From Atriophallophorus winterbourni (lineage: Eukaryota; Platyhelminthes; Trematoda; Plagiorchiida; Microphallidae): a stretch of DNA of 64,000 bases. This document shows, in pieces, positions 21,313 through 31,279 of the stretch. Below the pieces are notes generated by a model. That model saw nothing but the letters and a program-made list of their open reading frames with translations. It did no database searches and was not told the DNA's origin. How positions within the stretch are numbered: the first letter of the stretch is position 1; each line of letters begins with the position of its first letter. Both the position numbers and the translations under genes were made by a program. Location of the stretch: the NCBI GenBank assembly GCA_013407085.1, contig JACCGJ010013535.1:1-64000 (forward strand). The letters are read 5' to 3'.

Positions 21313-21535
21313 TGTATTTGTCTGAGCGTAGCGCCTCATTTCGTTTTTGCAATATCAACACTGCACTGGATTCCAAATTCAAGATTTATGGTGAAAAAAG
21401 CAAATACCTGTACAATATCATAGGTTATACGTATGAAAATTAAATAAATCGTATTTTGTTGTTTGCGTCCATGTGCTTCAAAGAAGGAGCAACAGATATT
21501 TTAATTGTGACATAAAGAGAGGAAATTTCGATCAA
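21313..21535 (+). repeat. Direct repeat (copy 2) with 14957-15175
   Basis: Second copy of the 220-bp sequence found at the unit 1 to unit 2 junction, again running into a minus-strand hammerhead repeat. Confidence 0.8.
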
Positions 21536-21539
21536 AAAT

Positions 21540-21840
21540 ATATGTTTGGGGAAACCAAAGTAATGTGTTGCTCACATCCCCATCCCTACACACCACTACC
21601 GGTTTCTGGCTGTTTGCCGTCATCAGGTGGAGACAGTAAGATCAGGTTCAGTGAGCTGTGGAACAGTGGTAAAATGGTAAACAAAGTTATGCTTGTACGC
21701 CACTGTTCAGACACAGAATCACAAAGTGATTCTTGGTCAAAGCACTCAAGGCGCTTATGGAGGACCAAAGTAATATGTTGCTCACATCCCCATCCCTTAC
21801 GAACACTATATAACAGTGGCGTACAAGCATCACTATGTTT
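21540..21840 (-). repeat. Hammerhead repeat A, one full and one partial monomer
   Basis: Full monomer with core at 21593-21630, then a second 'aagtaat-tgttgctcacatccccatcc' box at about 21768 that lacks its core and continues into 'tataacagtggcgtacaagc'. The arrangement suggests a decayed tandem dimer with an internal deletion. Confidence 0.65.
21593..21630 (-). ncRNA. Hammerhead ribozyme-like core (A)
   Basis: CCAC, CTGATGA, GGC-aaaca-GCC, GAAA, CCGG, TA, GTGG on the minus strand. This is the subfamily A consensus. Stem I has four pairs; the 10.1-11.1 position is C against A. Confidence 0.6.
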
Positions 21841-21889
21841 GGGGTATTTTGTTTTCCAGATGTATGTGAGTAATAAGAAGTGAGGAATT

Positions 21890-23080
21890 TTACAATATTT
21901 TGTTTGCGTATTAGTGTATACACATTCGATACTGGTTTTGGTATGTAACGATCATGCATCAATGGTGTCTTTTGGTCCGACCCCATGAAAGCCGGAAATT
22001 TGTGGTTATTTGAACCGTCACCTGAGTTCGAGTTTTCAGTATCTTTGTCGGTCAATGCACTTGTCATGAAGGTGTATTTCAAAGGATTCGCTCCATAACA
22101 TTTGTAATTGGATGACCGGGGTATCCTGAAGTTACTGGCAACGACAAAATCTGCAATGCTATGGTTTCTGAGATATAAAGTCACTGTTTTATTCGTGTTG
22201 TTGTTATTTAACAACGTCCATTACATTGGCAGCCTCCGGAACGCCTAAAAGGATTAGAGTGCGCTTATTGCTCTTTTTACGAACATCGAGACGTCCTTTT
22301 CTTTCCCACCATTTATGTCAGCGTATAGGCAATTAATAATCGTTGTCCCTGAGAGTTTATCCTGTTAAAAATAAGTTCAGTAACTGGTTATAATTTTTCA
22401 AGAAATATAGACCAATATGGAAGACATATTACATGCTCATTTGAAGATAATTCTTTCCTGAAGATTAAAATTTGTTACTTTTTGCTGGTATCCTGCACAA
22501 TTTTCAAATTGTGATCTTTAGAGTAAGTTAAATTGTTTAGAATTAAACCCTATTCAATGCTGAGATAGCATTCATTTCAGCGAAATCTTTGCCCGTTTGC
22601 TATATTGTCTGTTTCTGTGATGAGGCAACAGGTTAATTTTTTTAAGAATTATATGGTTGACTAACAGTTTACGACTAACATTTACATTTCTTACGGTATT
22701 CAAATTGTTTCATAACCAATTTCTTGTTAGATGTCATGCATGTTAGGAAGTCATCCATCTAATAAGTATTATTCTAAAGCTACATTATATTTTTTCAGAG
22801 AAACGTTTTTCGTTCATCATTATCATCTTTTGTTTTGCACCAAGTCAGTCATTATTCGTAACGATACCCTAGCGCGAACACATGCATTCGAGTATTGCAT
22901 TTGAAATTTTTTGTTTGTGAACCGTAAGCTAGCTTTGAAGCTGTGGTCTTCAAAGTAATTCACCTTTTAAATCGTCACATTTGAGTCATCGCTTGTTTTA
23001 TGCTGTTGCACTCAAACGCTAATGCCTGTTGAAAGCTGGAATGATCTGTTGCAAAAATGTTTTAATTAACTATGCATGCA
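21890..23080. other. No gene recognised
   Basis: Unit-2-specific sequence. A minus-strand open stretch at 21687-22214 partly overlaps a hammerhead repeat, and the rest shows no known domain; not called. Confidence 0.55.
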
Positions 23081-23084
23081 AACA

Positions 23085-23420
23085 ATACGAAAACAATCGT
23101 GGGGTGTGTGTGATGGGAATGCATGCAAATAAACGTTTTTCTACATGGTCATGGGTTCAAACCCTGTCTACATGATTGTGGACTCATGCGATCAAACATG
23201 TTGGTCGTATCAACCTTGTTCAACTGTGCCATACAATCGCAACTTGTTCAACATTCTTCAACTGTTTCCTGATCCTATTGTCCGTAACTGATAAATGCAC
23301 ACGGCACGAAACTAATCGTAGTGTGTCTGCGTGATGAAAATGCATGCAAATCAGATTCTTAGTACAATATCATAGGTTTAAACCCTGTCTATATGAGTTT
23401 GGTCCCTTTGTGAATGAGTC
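23085..23420 (+). repeat. Two degenerate subfamily B hammerhead repeats
   Basis: Copy one keeps 'caaacaatacgaaaacaatc' then 'gtggggtgtgtgtgatgg', 'atgcatgcaaat', a B-box-like GGGTTCAAACCC near 23153 and 'gttcaactgt'. Copy two keeps CTGATAA, GCAC, CGAAAC and 'gtagtgtgtc' near 23295-23335. The core halves are about 220 bp apart, in tandem. Both cores are mutated. Confidence 0.6.
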
Positions 23421-23429
23421 TAGTTTTGT

Positions 23430-24075
23430 TCTTATGCCTTAAAGCTTTCAGAAGGCACTTTCGGCATACAATTATTTTTGTCGTCGAAACCACATCGCAC
23501 CAGATACGAGAGTTTAAACGTCAAAATTAATTGAGCAATTGTTGCTTCGAACAGCAGGCCACAGACTTGCACATCTCCTACCAACGTAAAAATACATACA
23601 TCAGCGTCAAAATATTTTTACTTTTAATTCTGTGTCCTCGTAAAAAGCAACTATAAATTTTAAATTAAGTTTCACATCATTAGTTCATAACTGATTTTGC
23701 GTAGGTGAAATAACAGAATGGAAATTGACGTTATCGTTATATGTAAGCAACGCCATACACACAACGGTTTCCCATTCTAATTTGTATAAAACCATTGAAT
23801 ATATTGCTGGATTATTATTTAAGGATTCATATGAGTATCTCAGTTGGCACAGAAGCAAATAGAGACTGGGCATGTGATTGATAATTGAAGGGATTCACTT
23901 CCGTTAATCAATTCTTGGATCAATCATGTGCTTCGGTATTGATCTGAATACAGCTCCATCATGTGACACTGTAACCATTTTTAATGCTGATTATTTTTTG
24001 CAATCAGGTTTTGATTGAATATAGCGCATTGGTTTCAGAAACACGTGTCTAATTTGTGATAAATGCTGCCAATTT
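23430..24075. other. No gene recognised; upstream of DLC
   Basis: AT-rich. No transposon or coding motif was recognised before the promoter of the DLC gene at 24146. Confidence 0.55.
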
Positions 24076-24082
24076 TTTGGCG

Positions 24083-24091
24083 TATATAAAA
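24083..24091 (+). promoter_or_regulatory. TATA box of DLC at 24146
   Basis: TATATAAAA, starting exactly 63 nt before the ATG, the same spacing as at both DLC-a genes although the surrounding sequence differs. Confidence 0.75.
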
Positions 24092-24145
24092 TGAGATGCT
24101 CCCAATATGTCGATAATTTGACATTGGTTGCACAATTCCCAGTGA

Positions 24146-24500
24146 ATGGAAGAACAAAGGGTGGTTGTCAAACATGCGGATATGACCGCGGAAATGATTG
24201 AACATGCAGTTAACGCAGGAGTTTACGCAATGGATCAATACGACAACGACAAAGATATGGCGACCTATCTGAAACAAGAATTTGACACGTGTTACAAACG
24301 AAGCTGGCACTGCGTTGTCGGTCGTAGCTTTGGCAGGTTTGTTAAGATATATTGCTCATTTAAACTCTCATATATATATATATATATATATATCAATAAA
24401 TTTAACTTTTCATATGTTTTACAGCAACGTGTCCCACGAAGGAAATAACTTCATCTATTTTTTTGTTAAAGATCGAGCATTTCTTTTGTTTAAAACTTGA
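24146..24500 (+). CDS. Dynein light chain LC8-type (unit 2 specific)
   Basis: Exons 24146-24336 and 24425-24500 flank an 88-bp GT-AG phase-2 intron. The product is 88 residues. Exon 1: MEEQRVVVKHADMTAEMIEH, then YLKQEFDTCYKRSWHCVVGR and SFG. Exon 2: SNVSHEGNNFIYFFVKDRAF then LLFKT. The Ser-Asn-Val start and HE-N-F pattern of exon 2 sit between type a (YFTHET) and type b (NVLHEE). The intron contains an (AT)n tract at about 24368-24392, so its length may vary between individuals. Exon lengths, intron phase and TATA spacing match the other paralogues, which supports function. Confidence 0.94.
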
Positions 24501-24509
24501 GAAAATTTG

Positions 24510-25020
24510 AATACATTCGATAAATTTTAATTATTCTTCTATATTCTCTGCATTATTGGTCGATTTTCAAAATATGTACATGTGTTCATCTCTTTGGTGG
24601 CAAGAGTGATTACAAATTTATTGGTATTGTTTACTGTTTAGAAGCGCTGGTGTCATATACCCAGAGCGATTGGATATATACTTATCATGATTGTGGTAAT
24701 AGTATTGTTGGAGTTTTAGTTTGTTTTCTGAGAATTATTCTATATCAGGGTTAATTTTTGGAAGATAATTGCGAACATCATGTGGGATTGATAAATATTT
24801 TCAGAAACAAATTTCATTGGAATTTTTGCAAATGCGTTGCATATTGTCTTACAGTTACGTTAAAAACATTCTTGATGTAAAAATCAGTCCTAACTTTATG
24901 ACAAAAATGTTTAGTTACTCACAGCAAACAAAATTACCATTTCATTCTCAAGTGAAATATTTCGAGTATATAATGAGTGCAAACATTAAAAAAAGGTTTA
25001 TGGTTTCGTGAAAGAAAACG
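24510..25020. other. No gene recognised
   Basis: AT-rich spacer between the DLC gene and the tandem hammerhead array. The open stretch at 24769-25011 has no known domain and no supporting context. Confidence 0.5.
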
Positions 25021-25276
25021 TGTGAAGATATACAATGTTATACATGCATGCCACTGTTGCATAGGGTACGTACAACGAACCACATTTGGATGTTAGCAAC
25101 ACATCACTTTAGTCAAACATAAGCGCCTTGAGTGCTTGACCACGAATCACTATGTGATTATGTGTTTCGACATCGTGGTTCGTTGTACGAACCCAATGCA
25201 ACAGTGGCATTCAAGTATAACCTTGTTTACCGTTTATTCACTGTTTCAAGACTCACTGAATCTAATCGTGCTGTCT

Positions 25277-25314
25277 CCACATGATGACGGCAAACAGCCA
25301 GAAACCGGTAGTGG
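25277..25314 (+). ncRNA. Hammerhead-like core (A), C3 mutated
   Basis: CCAC, then ATGATGA (C3 to A), GGC-aaaca-GCC, GAAA, CCGG, TA, GTGG. Stems are intact, but the first core base is changed. Confidence 0.5.
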
Positions 25315-25676
25315 AGTGTAACTTTAGGGGATGTGAGCAACACATCACTTCGGGTGAAGATATACTTATTTTATAACCCAGTCCACATTTTTGTTGGATG
25401 CACATGTTATTCAATATGCTGATTGAGGTGAAATAATTTGAGAGTTGTCTGAAAATCAATCATGGTGGTAGGGGATTGTAACGGAATGAGATGTGAGAAC
25501 AAAATATATTAATCGATTATAAACGCTTTGAGTGTTTGACCAAGAATCACTATGTGATTCTGTGTTTGAACATATTGGTTCGTGGTACAAATCCTATGTA
25601 ACAGTGGCATTCAAGTATAACTTTGTTTACCACTTTACCACTGATTCAAAGCTCAATGAACCTAATTTTGCTGTCT

Positions 25677-25714
25677 TCATCCGATGACGGAAAACAACCA
25701 GAAACTGGTAGTGG
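25677..25714 (+). ncRNA. Hammerhead-like core (A), U4 mutated
   Basis: TCAT, CCGATGA (U4 to C), a weakened stem II, GAAA, CTGG, TA, GTGG. Probably inactive; it marks the monomer boundary. Confidence 0.45.
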
Positions 25715-25917
25715 TGTTTTTTATTTCGGTTGATGTGAGCGACACATAACTTTTGTAACCCATAAGCGCCTTGGGTGCTTGACCACGAATCACTGTGATT
25801 CTGTGATTGAACATCAAGGTTCGTTGTACAAACCCAATGCAACACTGACATTCAATTATAACTTTATTTACCACTTATCCACTGTTTCACGGCTCACTGA
25901 ATCTAATCTTGCTGTCT

Positions 25918-25955
25918 TTACCTGATGACTGCAAACAGCCAGAAACCGGTAGTAG
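25918..25955 (+). ncRNA. Hammerhead ribozyme-like core (A) with altered stem I
   Basis: TTAC, CTGATGA, TGC-aaaca-GCC, GAAA, CCGG, TA, GTAG. Against the consensus CCAC/GTGG, stem I here is TTAC/GTAG: the C-G pair at 2.3-1.3 became U-A with both strands changed, so pairing is kept. The core is complete. Confidence 0.6.
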
Positions 25956-26349
25956 TGTGTAAGGGTTGAGGGTGTGAGCAGCAAAACATATTGGTCGTTT
26001 ATATATGCCGTGAGTGCTTGCCCAAGTCATCAGTTGTTTATTTGAACATTGTGGTTCTTCGTAATAACCTTATATAACATTGACATTCTATTTCAAATTT
26101 TGTTCACCACTATACTACTTTGAGCAACACAATATATTCATCAGGCTTTTAATTTTTGTTCTTTAAATCACACTTTTATGTTGAAAATTATGAAAAATTA
26201 TGCAGTTTGTATTTTATCCAAAAATGTTTGTTAAATCTTCATGTGATGTGTTCAGTTGTGCGAATCCCATCAAACAGTGTTTTCAAAGTCTGACTTCATC
26301 CATCAATTTTCCAATGTTGCAGGACTCAAAAAATCTAAAAATACCGTCT

Positions 26350-26390
26350 TTACCTAAAGACGGCAAGCAACCAGAAACTGGTTGCTATGC
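26350..26390 (+). ncRNA. Hammerhead relic (A)
   Basis: TTAC, CTAAAGA, GGC-aagca-ACC, GAAA, CTGG, TT. Core and stems are damaged; recognisable only through its position in the array. Confidence 0.35.
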
Positions 26391-26404
26391 GTAATTGCAG
26401 TGAA

Positions 26405-29040
26405 TGTGTGCTAAACAAATGTTTGTTAACTTCTCTATACTGAAAGCGAAATAATTGGGTAATATTCGTTGTGTCTGCTGTGATAAATGCAAATAAAAAT
26501 TAATCAAAATTACAGTAAACAATTAAATATTAGTGAACCACCACTTTCGTAATCGAAGGGTCTGATTACTAATGAGTAATATACGAAGTTTTTCTCTCCT
26601 CAGGTATTCACTTCCGATTGTATACTAATGAAGATTGTTGAATAAATTTCATAGTATGAATCGTTTAATAATTGAGAAATTGTATTAATAAAAAATCTCA
26701 AGAGATTCATATGAGTAAAAATTTCTGCAAACAGGTTTTTAAAATAACGCTTTATCTTTAAAAAAATATGTACTTTTTACGAAAACCATCTCAAGGTTGA
26801 AAAACCTCTAAGAAGCTAATCATCATTGAGGTTTGATTTTTCTCTTTTTCAAGATACAGAATTAATTAAATAATTAAAGTCATTGTATCATATGAACACA
26901 GTTTGTGAGTGGAATGCTCTACGGTTTGAAATAACTCAAATATCACACATTTACGCACGAATAAAAAACACAAATTTTTTCATGTTCCAGGTATGATTAT
27001 GGTATGAATTCACAAGCTTGGATTCGAGTTAGACTATTCACGGTCATAGACTGCACATGACCAAAGCTCTAGCCAGGTGGCTCATGCTTAGACTAATATC
27101 GGAGAGAAATTTTCTAGGAGATATCAGCGTGCTTTTTCAAAGTAATTTACCACAGTGACGAAATGATGAATAACAAATATGATCGATCGATAAAAGCTCT
27201 CATTTATTCCGAAATCGACCAAGCAAAGAAGCGAACGAAAATTCGTTTACTTATTTGATTCATTCTGGCCAGGATTGAGGGATTGGAATCACTGCGTGTA
27301 AAATGCAGAGGGTATCAAAAATCAATAGCAAATGGTGTAAATCTCGTGGGTAAACAAGTGATCAAATAGAAAAAATGGATGTTAAAAACTAGGTGCGTAA
27401 AAATAACTCAAAATTTAGAGAGAAATTCACAAGATTCTTTTCTTACGATGGACGGTTTTGCTCGGCAACTCGGTTAAAACTAAACGAGTTAGTGTTTTTA
27501 AGACTTATCAGAGATGAACAATACATGTGAATTTGTTCCTATTCCATGACGATCAGGGCAAGGCCACTAGACAAGGACCGATTTTTCAGCCGTGTTTTAA
27601 AAGTCTGATCAAATTGGACTGTTCAGCCGCAAGAGCACAAGCACGTAAGTAGCATGAAACAGAACATATTTACTGCTAACATATAATGTTCGAATTCGAT
27701 TTAGCGACAATGACGTTTCAAATAGTAAACACAACGTCAAAACATAGAATAATTTACGGAAATGATGTTATGAAACTGCTTGTATGTATGTTACCTTTCG
27801 ACGCAATAAATGGCACATCAATACGACTTATTTGCAGAATATAGGCATTATCGATTGTACCAAGCCGGCATCCCATTTTAAATTCTTCTAATGGAAGTCT
27901 GACGAAACTCATTTTACCATCTTCGAGTTAGCATTGAATTGAAGGTAACGTTTTCAATGCAAATTTACAACCGTTTCAAAACGGAAGATCCTAGTTTGAG
28001 TAGAATAAAGGTTTTATTGTTGTTGTTGTTGTCGTCGTTCTTTGGCTCCGTCCGTCTAAATTATAATACAACTTTATTACCACGAAAAAAACATTCATTT
28101 ATAACCATTAACCGAACAGAGATGATGATGTTTAATTGATGTTGCACTAACCAGCGTGTTTTAGGTGATATGAAAACCTTATGAGGATTTTTATTGCTTT
28201 TGAATTTGAACGCCCACGTGAAATCAGAACAGGTGAATACAATGTTCGGATTATCGAAACTGCAGTATGGTTGTTCTCAGATGATCCAAAACTTCATTGA
28301 AGCAAAACCTTCAATTCAAAAAATTTGGTCTTATGTTTCTGCAGAAAGAAGAATTTAGTTAAGATCTCGAGCTAAAATAAATTAATTGTTATTTTCCAGT
28401 TTGTGGAAACAATCGATTGTGATGACTAATCACTGGTATGTGAAACTCAGGTAAAACCTTTTTTGGAAACTGCATCCAAGAAAACTGACCTATCAAAACG
28501 TTCAATCGATTTGTTAGGATCAATAATCGAACACATCTCGCCAGAAAAATCAATATTTGTGTACTCGAATGATGGATAAATATTGAACAATTAGTATAAA
28601 TCTGAAAGTGATAAGGGATGGTTATGAACTGTATGAATTATAGATAAAAATTGAAATTCAACACGATATCCAAAACCCTAATTTTTGTTTCAATGTTTGG
28701 ATCGTTATGCCATTGGGTAACTAAGGGATCAACTTTACAAAAGGAAGTCCGGTGGGTTACCCCCAAATTATACCGGTAAAAATGTAAATGCTTTTCACAG
28801 TCCTTTTCTGTAACTGTAATCTAATCGTTTTTTTCAAGGCAATTAATGATATATAATAATCTAATAAACATCAGTAGGTGAGGATAATTGAAATGGATAA
28901 ATACGATATTAAACAAGTGATTTAATAAATTTCAAATTGATGCAATACCATAGATGAAGAAATCGATATTCAGCTATTTTCACACAAAATACAAATGTTT
29001 ACAATGGTCGCTTTCAAATTCAACCTTTTTTAGACTTTCC
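26405..29040. other. No gene recognised (2.6 kb)
   Basis: AT-rich unit-2-specific DNA without long open frames. A short GTT/GTC repeat lies near 28016-28036. No transposon motif or DLC-like exon was recognised on either strand. Confidence 0.55.
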
Positions 29041-29044
29041 TTTA

Positions 29045-29330
29045 TTGTTTCAATGTATGCGGATCCTAATGGCACTGTCCTTTACCTGATGAGTGCAAGC
29101 AACACAAAACTGTTCGTGCGGTGTGTGGTGGAAATGAATTGCAAATGAGCATTTTTGTTGACGAGCATGGGTTTAAACCCAATCTGCATGATGGCAGCAT
29201 CACATAACCGGTGGTAGAATGTGTGATAGGAATGCATGCAAAGGAGAACTGTTATTCAAGTTCATGAGTTTAACCGTATCTACTTGTGTGTGAGCACTGG
29301 TGATTGAATAATTTGATCGTGATGAACGTA
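29045..29330 (+). repeat. Hammerhead repeat, subfamily B
   Basis: Core at 29082-29120, then 'gtgtgtggtggaaatg', a B-box-like 'gggtttaaaccc' near 29170, and a second, 3'-half core relic ('gcatcacataaccggtggta') near 29200 followed by 'gtgtgatagg' and 'atgcatgcaaag'. Several close, broken copies are thus merged here. Confidence 0.6.
29082..29120 (+). ncRNA. Hammerhead-like core (B), G12 mutated
   Basis: TTAC, CTGATGA, GTGC-aagca-ACAC, AAAACTG, TTC. The G12 to A change also occurs at 16901; stem III is changed as well. Likely inactive. Confidence 0.4.
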
Positions 29331-29399
29331 TCCAGCAGTACATACCTTGTTTAATATTCTTCCATTGGTTCAATTGAAACGAATCCTTAGCGTGCTGTA

Positions 29400-29535
29400 T
29401 GAACTTCATCAGAGATCGGGGGTCCGAATCCCACCAGACGCGTAGTATATTTACTGCTGATAAGCTCATATAAGAATCCAGTGCTTCCAATATACACCCT
29501 CGTAATCAACGTTGTAAATATTTCAATTGGTTTGA
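29400..29535 (+). repeat. tRNA-related SINE with hammerhead, copy 1 (decayed)
   Basis: It contains a B-box-like GGGGTCCGAATCCC near 29420, then 'actg' + CTGATAA + GCTCATATAAG, a deletion of the GAAAC strand, and 'tccagtgcttc'. The ACTG/CAGT stem I strands still pair. The 3' part ('cctcgtaatcaacgttgtaaatatttc') aligns with copy 2. Confidence 0.6.
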
Positions 29536-29759
29536 CACTGATGAGTATTCACAAAAATAAACAACGTATTCTTCCCAACGCGCAAAAACTTCAATGTTCA
29601 TCTGATCTAAATGTGTTAGCTTACACTGTATCCGACGGGAAGACCTGATCTGTTTGGTCGGGCGACCACAACCAATGTTGCTGTCTCCTTCAGGACTGAT
29701 TGGGCGAACAATGCTACTCAAATATATCATCATTGAGAAGGATTCGTAATAACTTAATT

Positions 29760-29975
29760 GCGATCGGTCAAACGGTGGTCGGTAACCCAGGTCGTAAGGC
29801 ATGGGACTACAATGATGATGGTCGGGGGTTCGAATCCCACCCGAAACGGGAGATATGCCCAGCTGATGAGCTCAGATAAGGGCGAAACTCGAGTCCAGTG
29901 CCTTCATTTAAGAACGTCGTGATCAACTTTGTGGATATTTCGATGTTTCTATCACAAATGAATAGTCACAACATA
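29760..29975 (+). repeat. tRNA-related SINE with hammerhead, copy 2
   Basis: The 5' part is tRNA-like: 'cccaggtcgtaaggcatggg' resembles a D-arm/A-box region and GGGGTTCGAATCCC (about 29825-29838) is a perfect pol III B box. A hammerhead core follows at 29858-29902, then 'ttcatttaagaacgtcgtg'. This layout, internal pol III promoter followed by a hammerhead, is what is known for schistosome Sm-alpha-type SINE-like repeats. The SINE's outer limits are approximate. Confidence 0.75.
29858..29902 (+). ncRNA. Hammerhead ribozyme core in SINE copy 2
   Basis: CTGATGA at 29863-29869, stem II GCTC-agataa-GGGC, GAAAC, a palindromic stem III ACTCGAGT, triplet GTC, then CAGTG. Stem I is weak here (CCAG against CAGTG), but in copy 1 the partner is ACTG, which pairs well; copy 2 therefore seems mutated in the 5' strand of stem I only. 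Confidence 0.7.
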
Positions 29976-30472
29976 AACTGAATTGCGAATAGCGAATATG
30001 CTATTTCTAATATACGTGTGCGATTACATGTCACTACATATAATGAAAGTTCTGTCATATGTGTGATTCATGTAAAATTATGTATTTATTATAATTTGTC
30101 GTTCAGCTGCGAAAACATCAAGAAAACCTGTCTATTGGTGATTGATCAATTGAACTTTGGTGTAAAAATGGGTATCCATGATCGGTTTTTTGTCTAGATA
30201 CTAAAGTGACAAAAAATTAGGATTTGAATAACATTTGTAGCAGATAAACAAACAAAGATAGTTTTAAACAAACTTAACTGGCCACCATCAAGCGTGAATG
30301 GAACACCAAGTGAATAAAAATATATGTGACGGTTCTCATATGAAGCGCGAAATTGCGGAATAAAAATGAGGAATAAATAGATTACAAGATATTAGAAGAA
30401 ATCGTGTACAAATCTGAACCGGTTTCTAGCTCAAGTTGAATACCATTCCGAAACGCTAAAATCTCACTGGAA
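29976..30472. other. No gene recognised
   Basis: AT-rich spacer between SINE copy 2 and the 30473 hammerhead; nothing recognised. Confidence 0.5.
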
Positions 30473-30515
30473 GCACAGGACCGGTTTCGAGGTTTTTGCC
30501 TCTCATCAGCTATGC
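30473..30515 (-). ncRNA. Hammerhead ribozyme, canonical core with paired stems
   Basis: Minus strand: GCATAG, CTGATGA, stem II GAGG-caaaaa-CCTC (four Watson-Crick pairs), GAAA, CCGG, TC, CTGTGC. Stem I pairs over six positions with one G.U. Every invariant core base is present and the triplet is GTC. Stem I and II sequences are unlike the other copies, yet still pair. It is the best ribozyme candidate in the window. Downstream DNA lacks most family boxes, so this may be a separate repeat family. Confidence 0.78.
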
Positions 30516-30519
30516 GTAT

Positions 30520-31275
30520 CCGCTGGACTCTTTGCGTTTCGAACTAGTATTTGTGTAGACGGATGGCGCAATGCGAATTGAAGTTCTCGTCTACTCGCTA
30601 CTTTTATAAGTAGCTGAAGGGACTAAACTAAGCCACAAATGATCGAACGGCGTATTGCCGCGCGGTTTATTACAACCCCAGGATGTGTTGTGTTAATTTC
30701 GTGATTTGAATGCAGGCATAACGCAACATAAGCGCTTATTTGGGTAGAACATTCTAGAGTAATATTGAGCTAGTTTGTTGGTGGCTTCAAGGGCGATGAA
30801 AGTAGTGTGTATAGAGAACACGCCTGGCTTTATCCTGACCATACTGTTCACGATCTGAAATAGGAGTTACGGCTTTTGTTAAACTTCATTCATCAGATTG
30901 ATTTGATAATATCCTCTATTTTTCTTTTTCAATAAACAGCAAAATTTTCAGGATTCAGGTGTTGCCTGCAATTTGTGGCTTCTCCATGCACAATTTGTCA
31001 ATTCTATCCATTTCCGTGTTCGACTCCTGATCACGAATTTGATTTTTAACCAGTTTTTTAAAAAAATATTTACAGTGCAGTTCTATTTTTTCGTTGATTT
31101 TCTTCAGTATCAATGACCAGTATTGTTGGATATCAGTGTTAATCGGTGCCCAGCCGGATGGGCGTCTTGAAGCGCTATTGATAATGCAACCGTATCGATT
31201 TTTATTATCATTTTTTGAACGTCATTAGCTCTTTTCTCTTCAGGTATATAGTCAAAAAATGATTACATTTTCACT
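30520..31275. other. No gene recognised
   Basis: Mixed-composition spacer; some GC-richer stretches near 30530-30680. No coding frame or transposon motif was recognised. Confidence 0.5.
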
Positions 31276-31279
31276 AATT

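Larger units (their letters stand above)
25030..26400 (+). repeat. Tandem array of subfamily A hammerhead monomers
   Basis: Four head-to-tail copies with cores at 25277, 25677, 25918 and 26350. The spacing from the second to the third is 241 bp; the first interval is lengthened by an inserted stretch (about 25360-25490) and the last is also enlarged and decayed. Each monomer keeps the 'gtgagc-acaca' box, GAATCAC/GTGATTC hairpin, 'cgt-gtacgaaccc', 'aacagtggcattcaagtata' and 'actgtttca' boxes. Period, tandem layout and core position resemble hammerhead-bearing satellite or retrozyme repeats of animals. Short open frames on either strand are coincidental. Confidence 0.8.

Noticed and set aside
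22140..22214. Minus-strand ORF 21687-22214 as a gene
   Set aside because: Its C-terminal third is translation of a hammerhead repeat, and the rest has no known domain or splice support.
25030..26400. Regularly spaced repeats that could suggest a CRISPR array
   Set aside because: Repeat units are about 240 bp, degenerate throughout and carry hammerhead cores; there are no short identical repeats with unique spacers, and the genome is eukaryotic.
28016..28036. GTT/GTC triplet run as a coding poly-amino-acid tract
   Set aside because: It lies in a short open frame with no conserved context; treated as simple sequence.
29805..29840. Possible tRNA gene
   Set aside because: It has a B box and D-arm-like sequence, but no complete cloverleaf with acceptor stem; the hammerhead next to it and a second copy point to a SINE.
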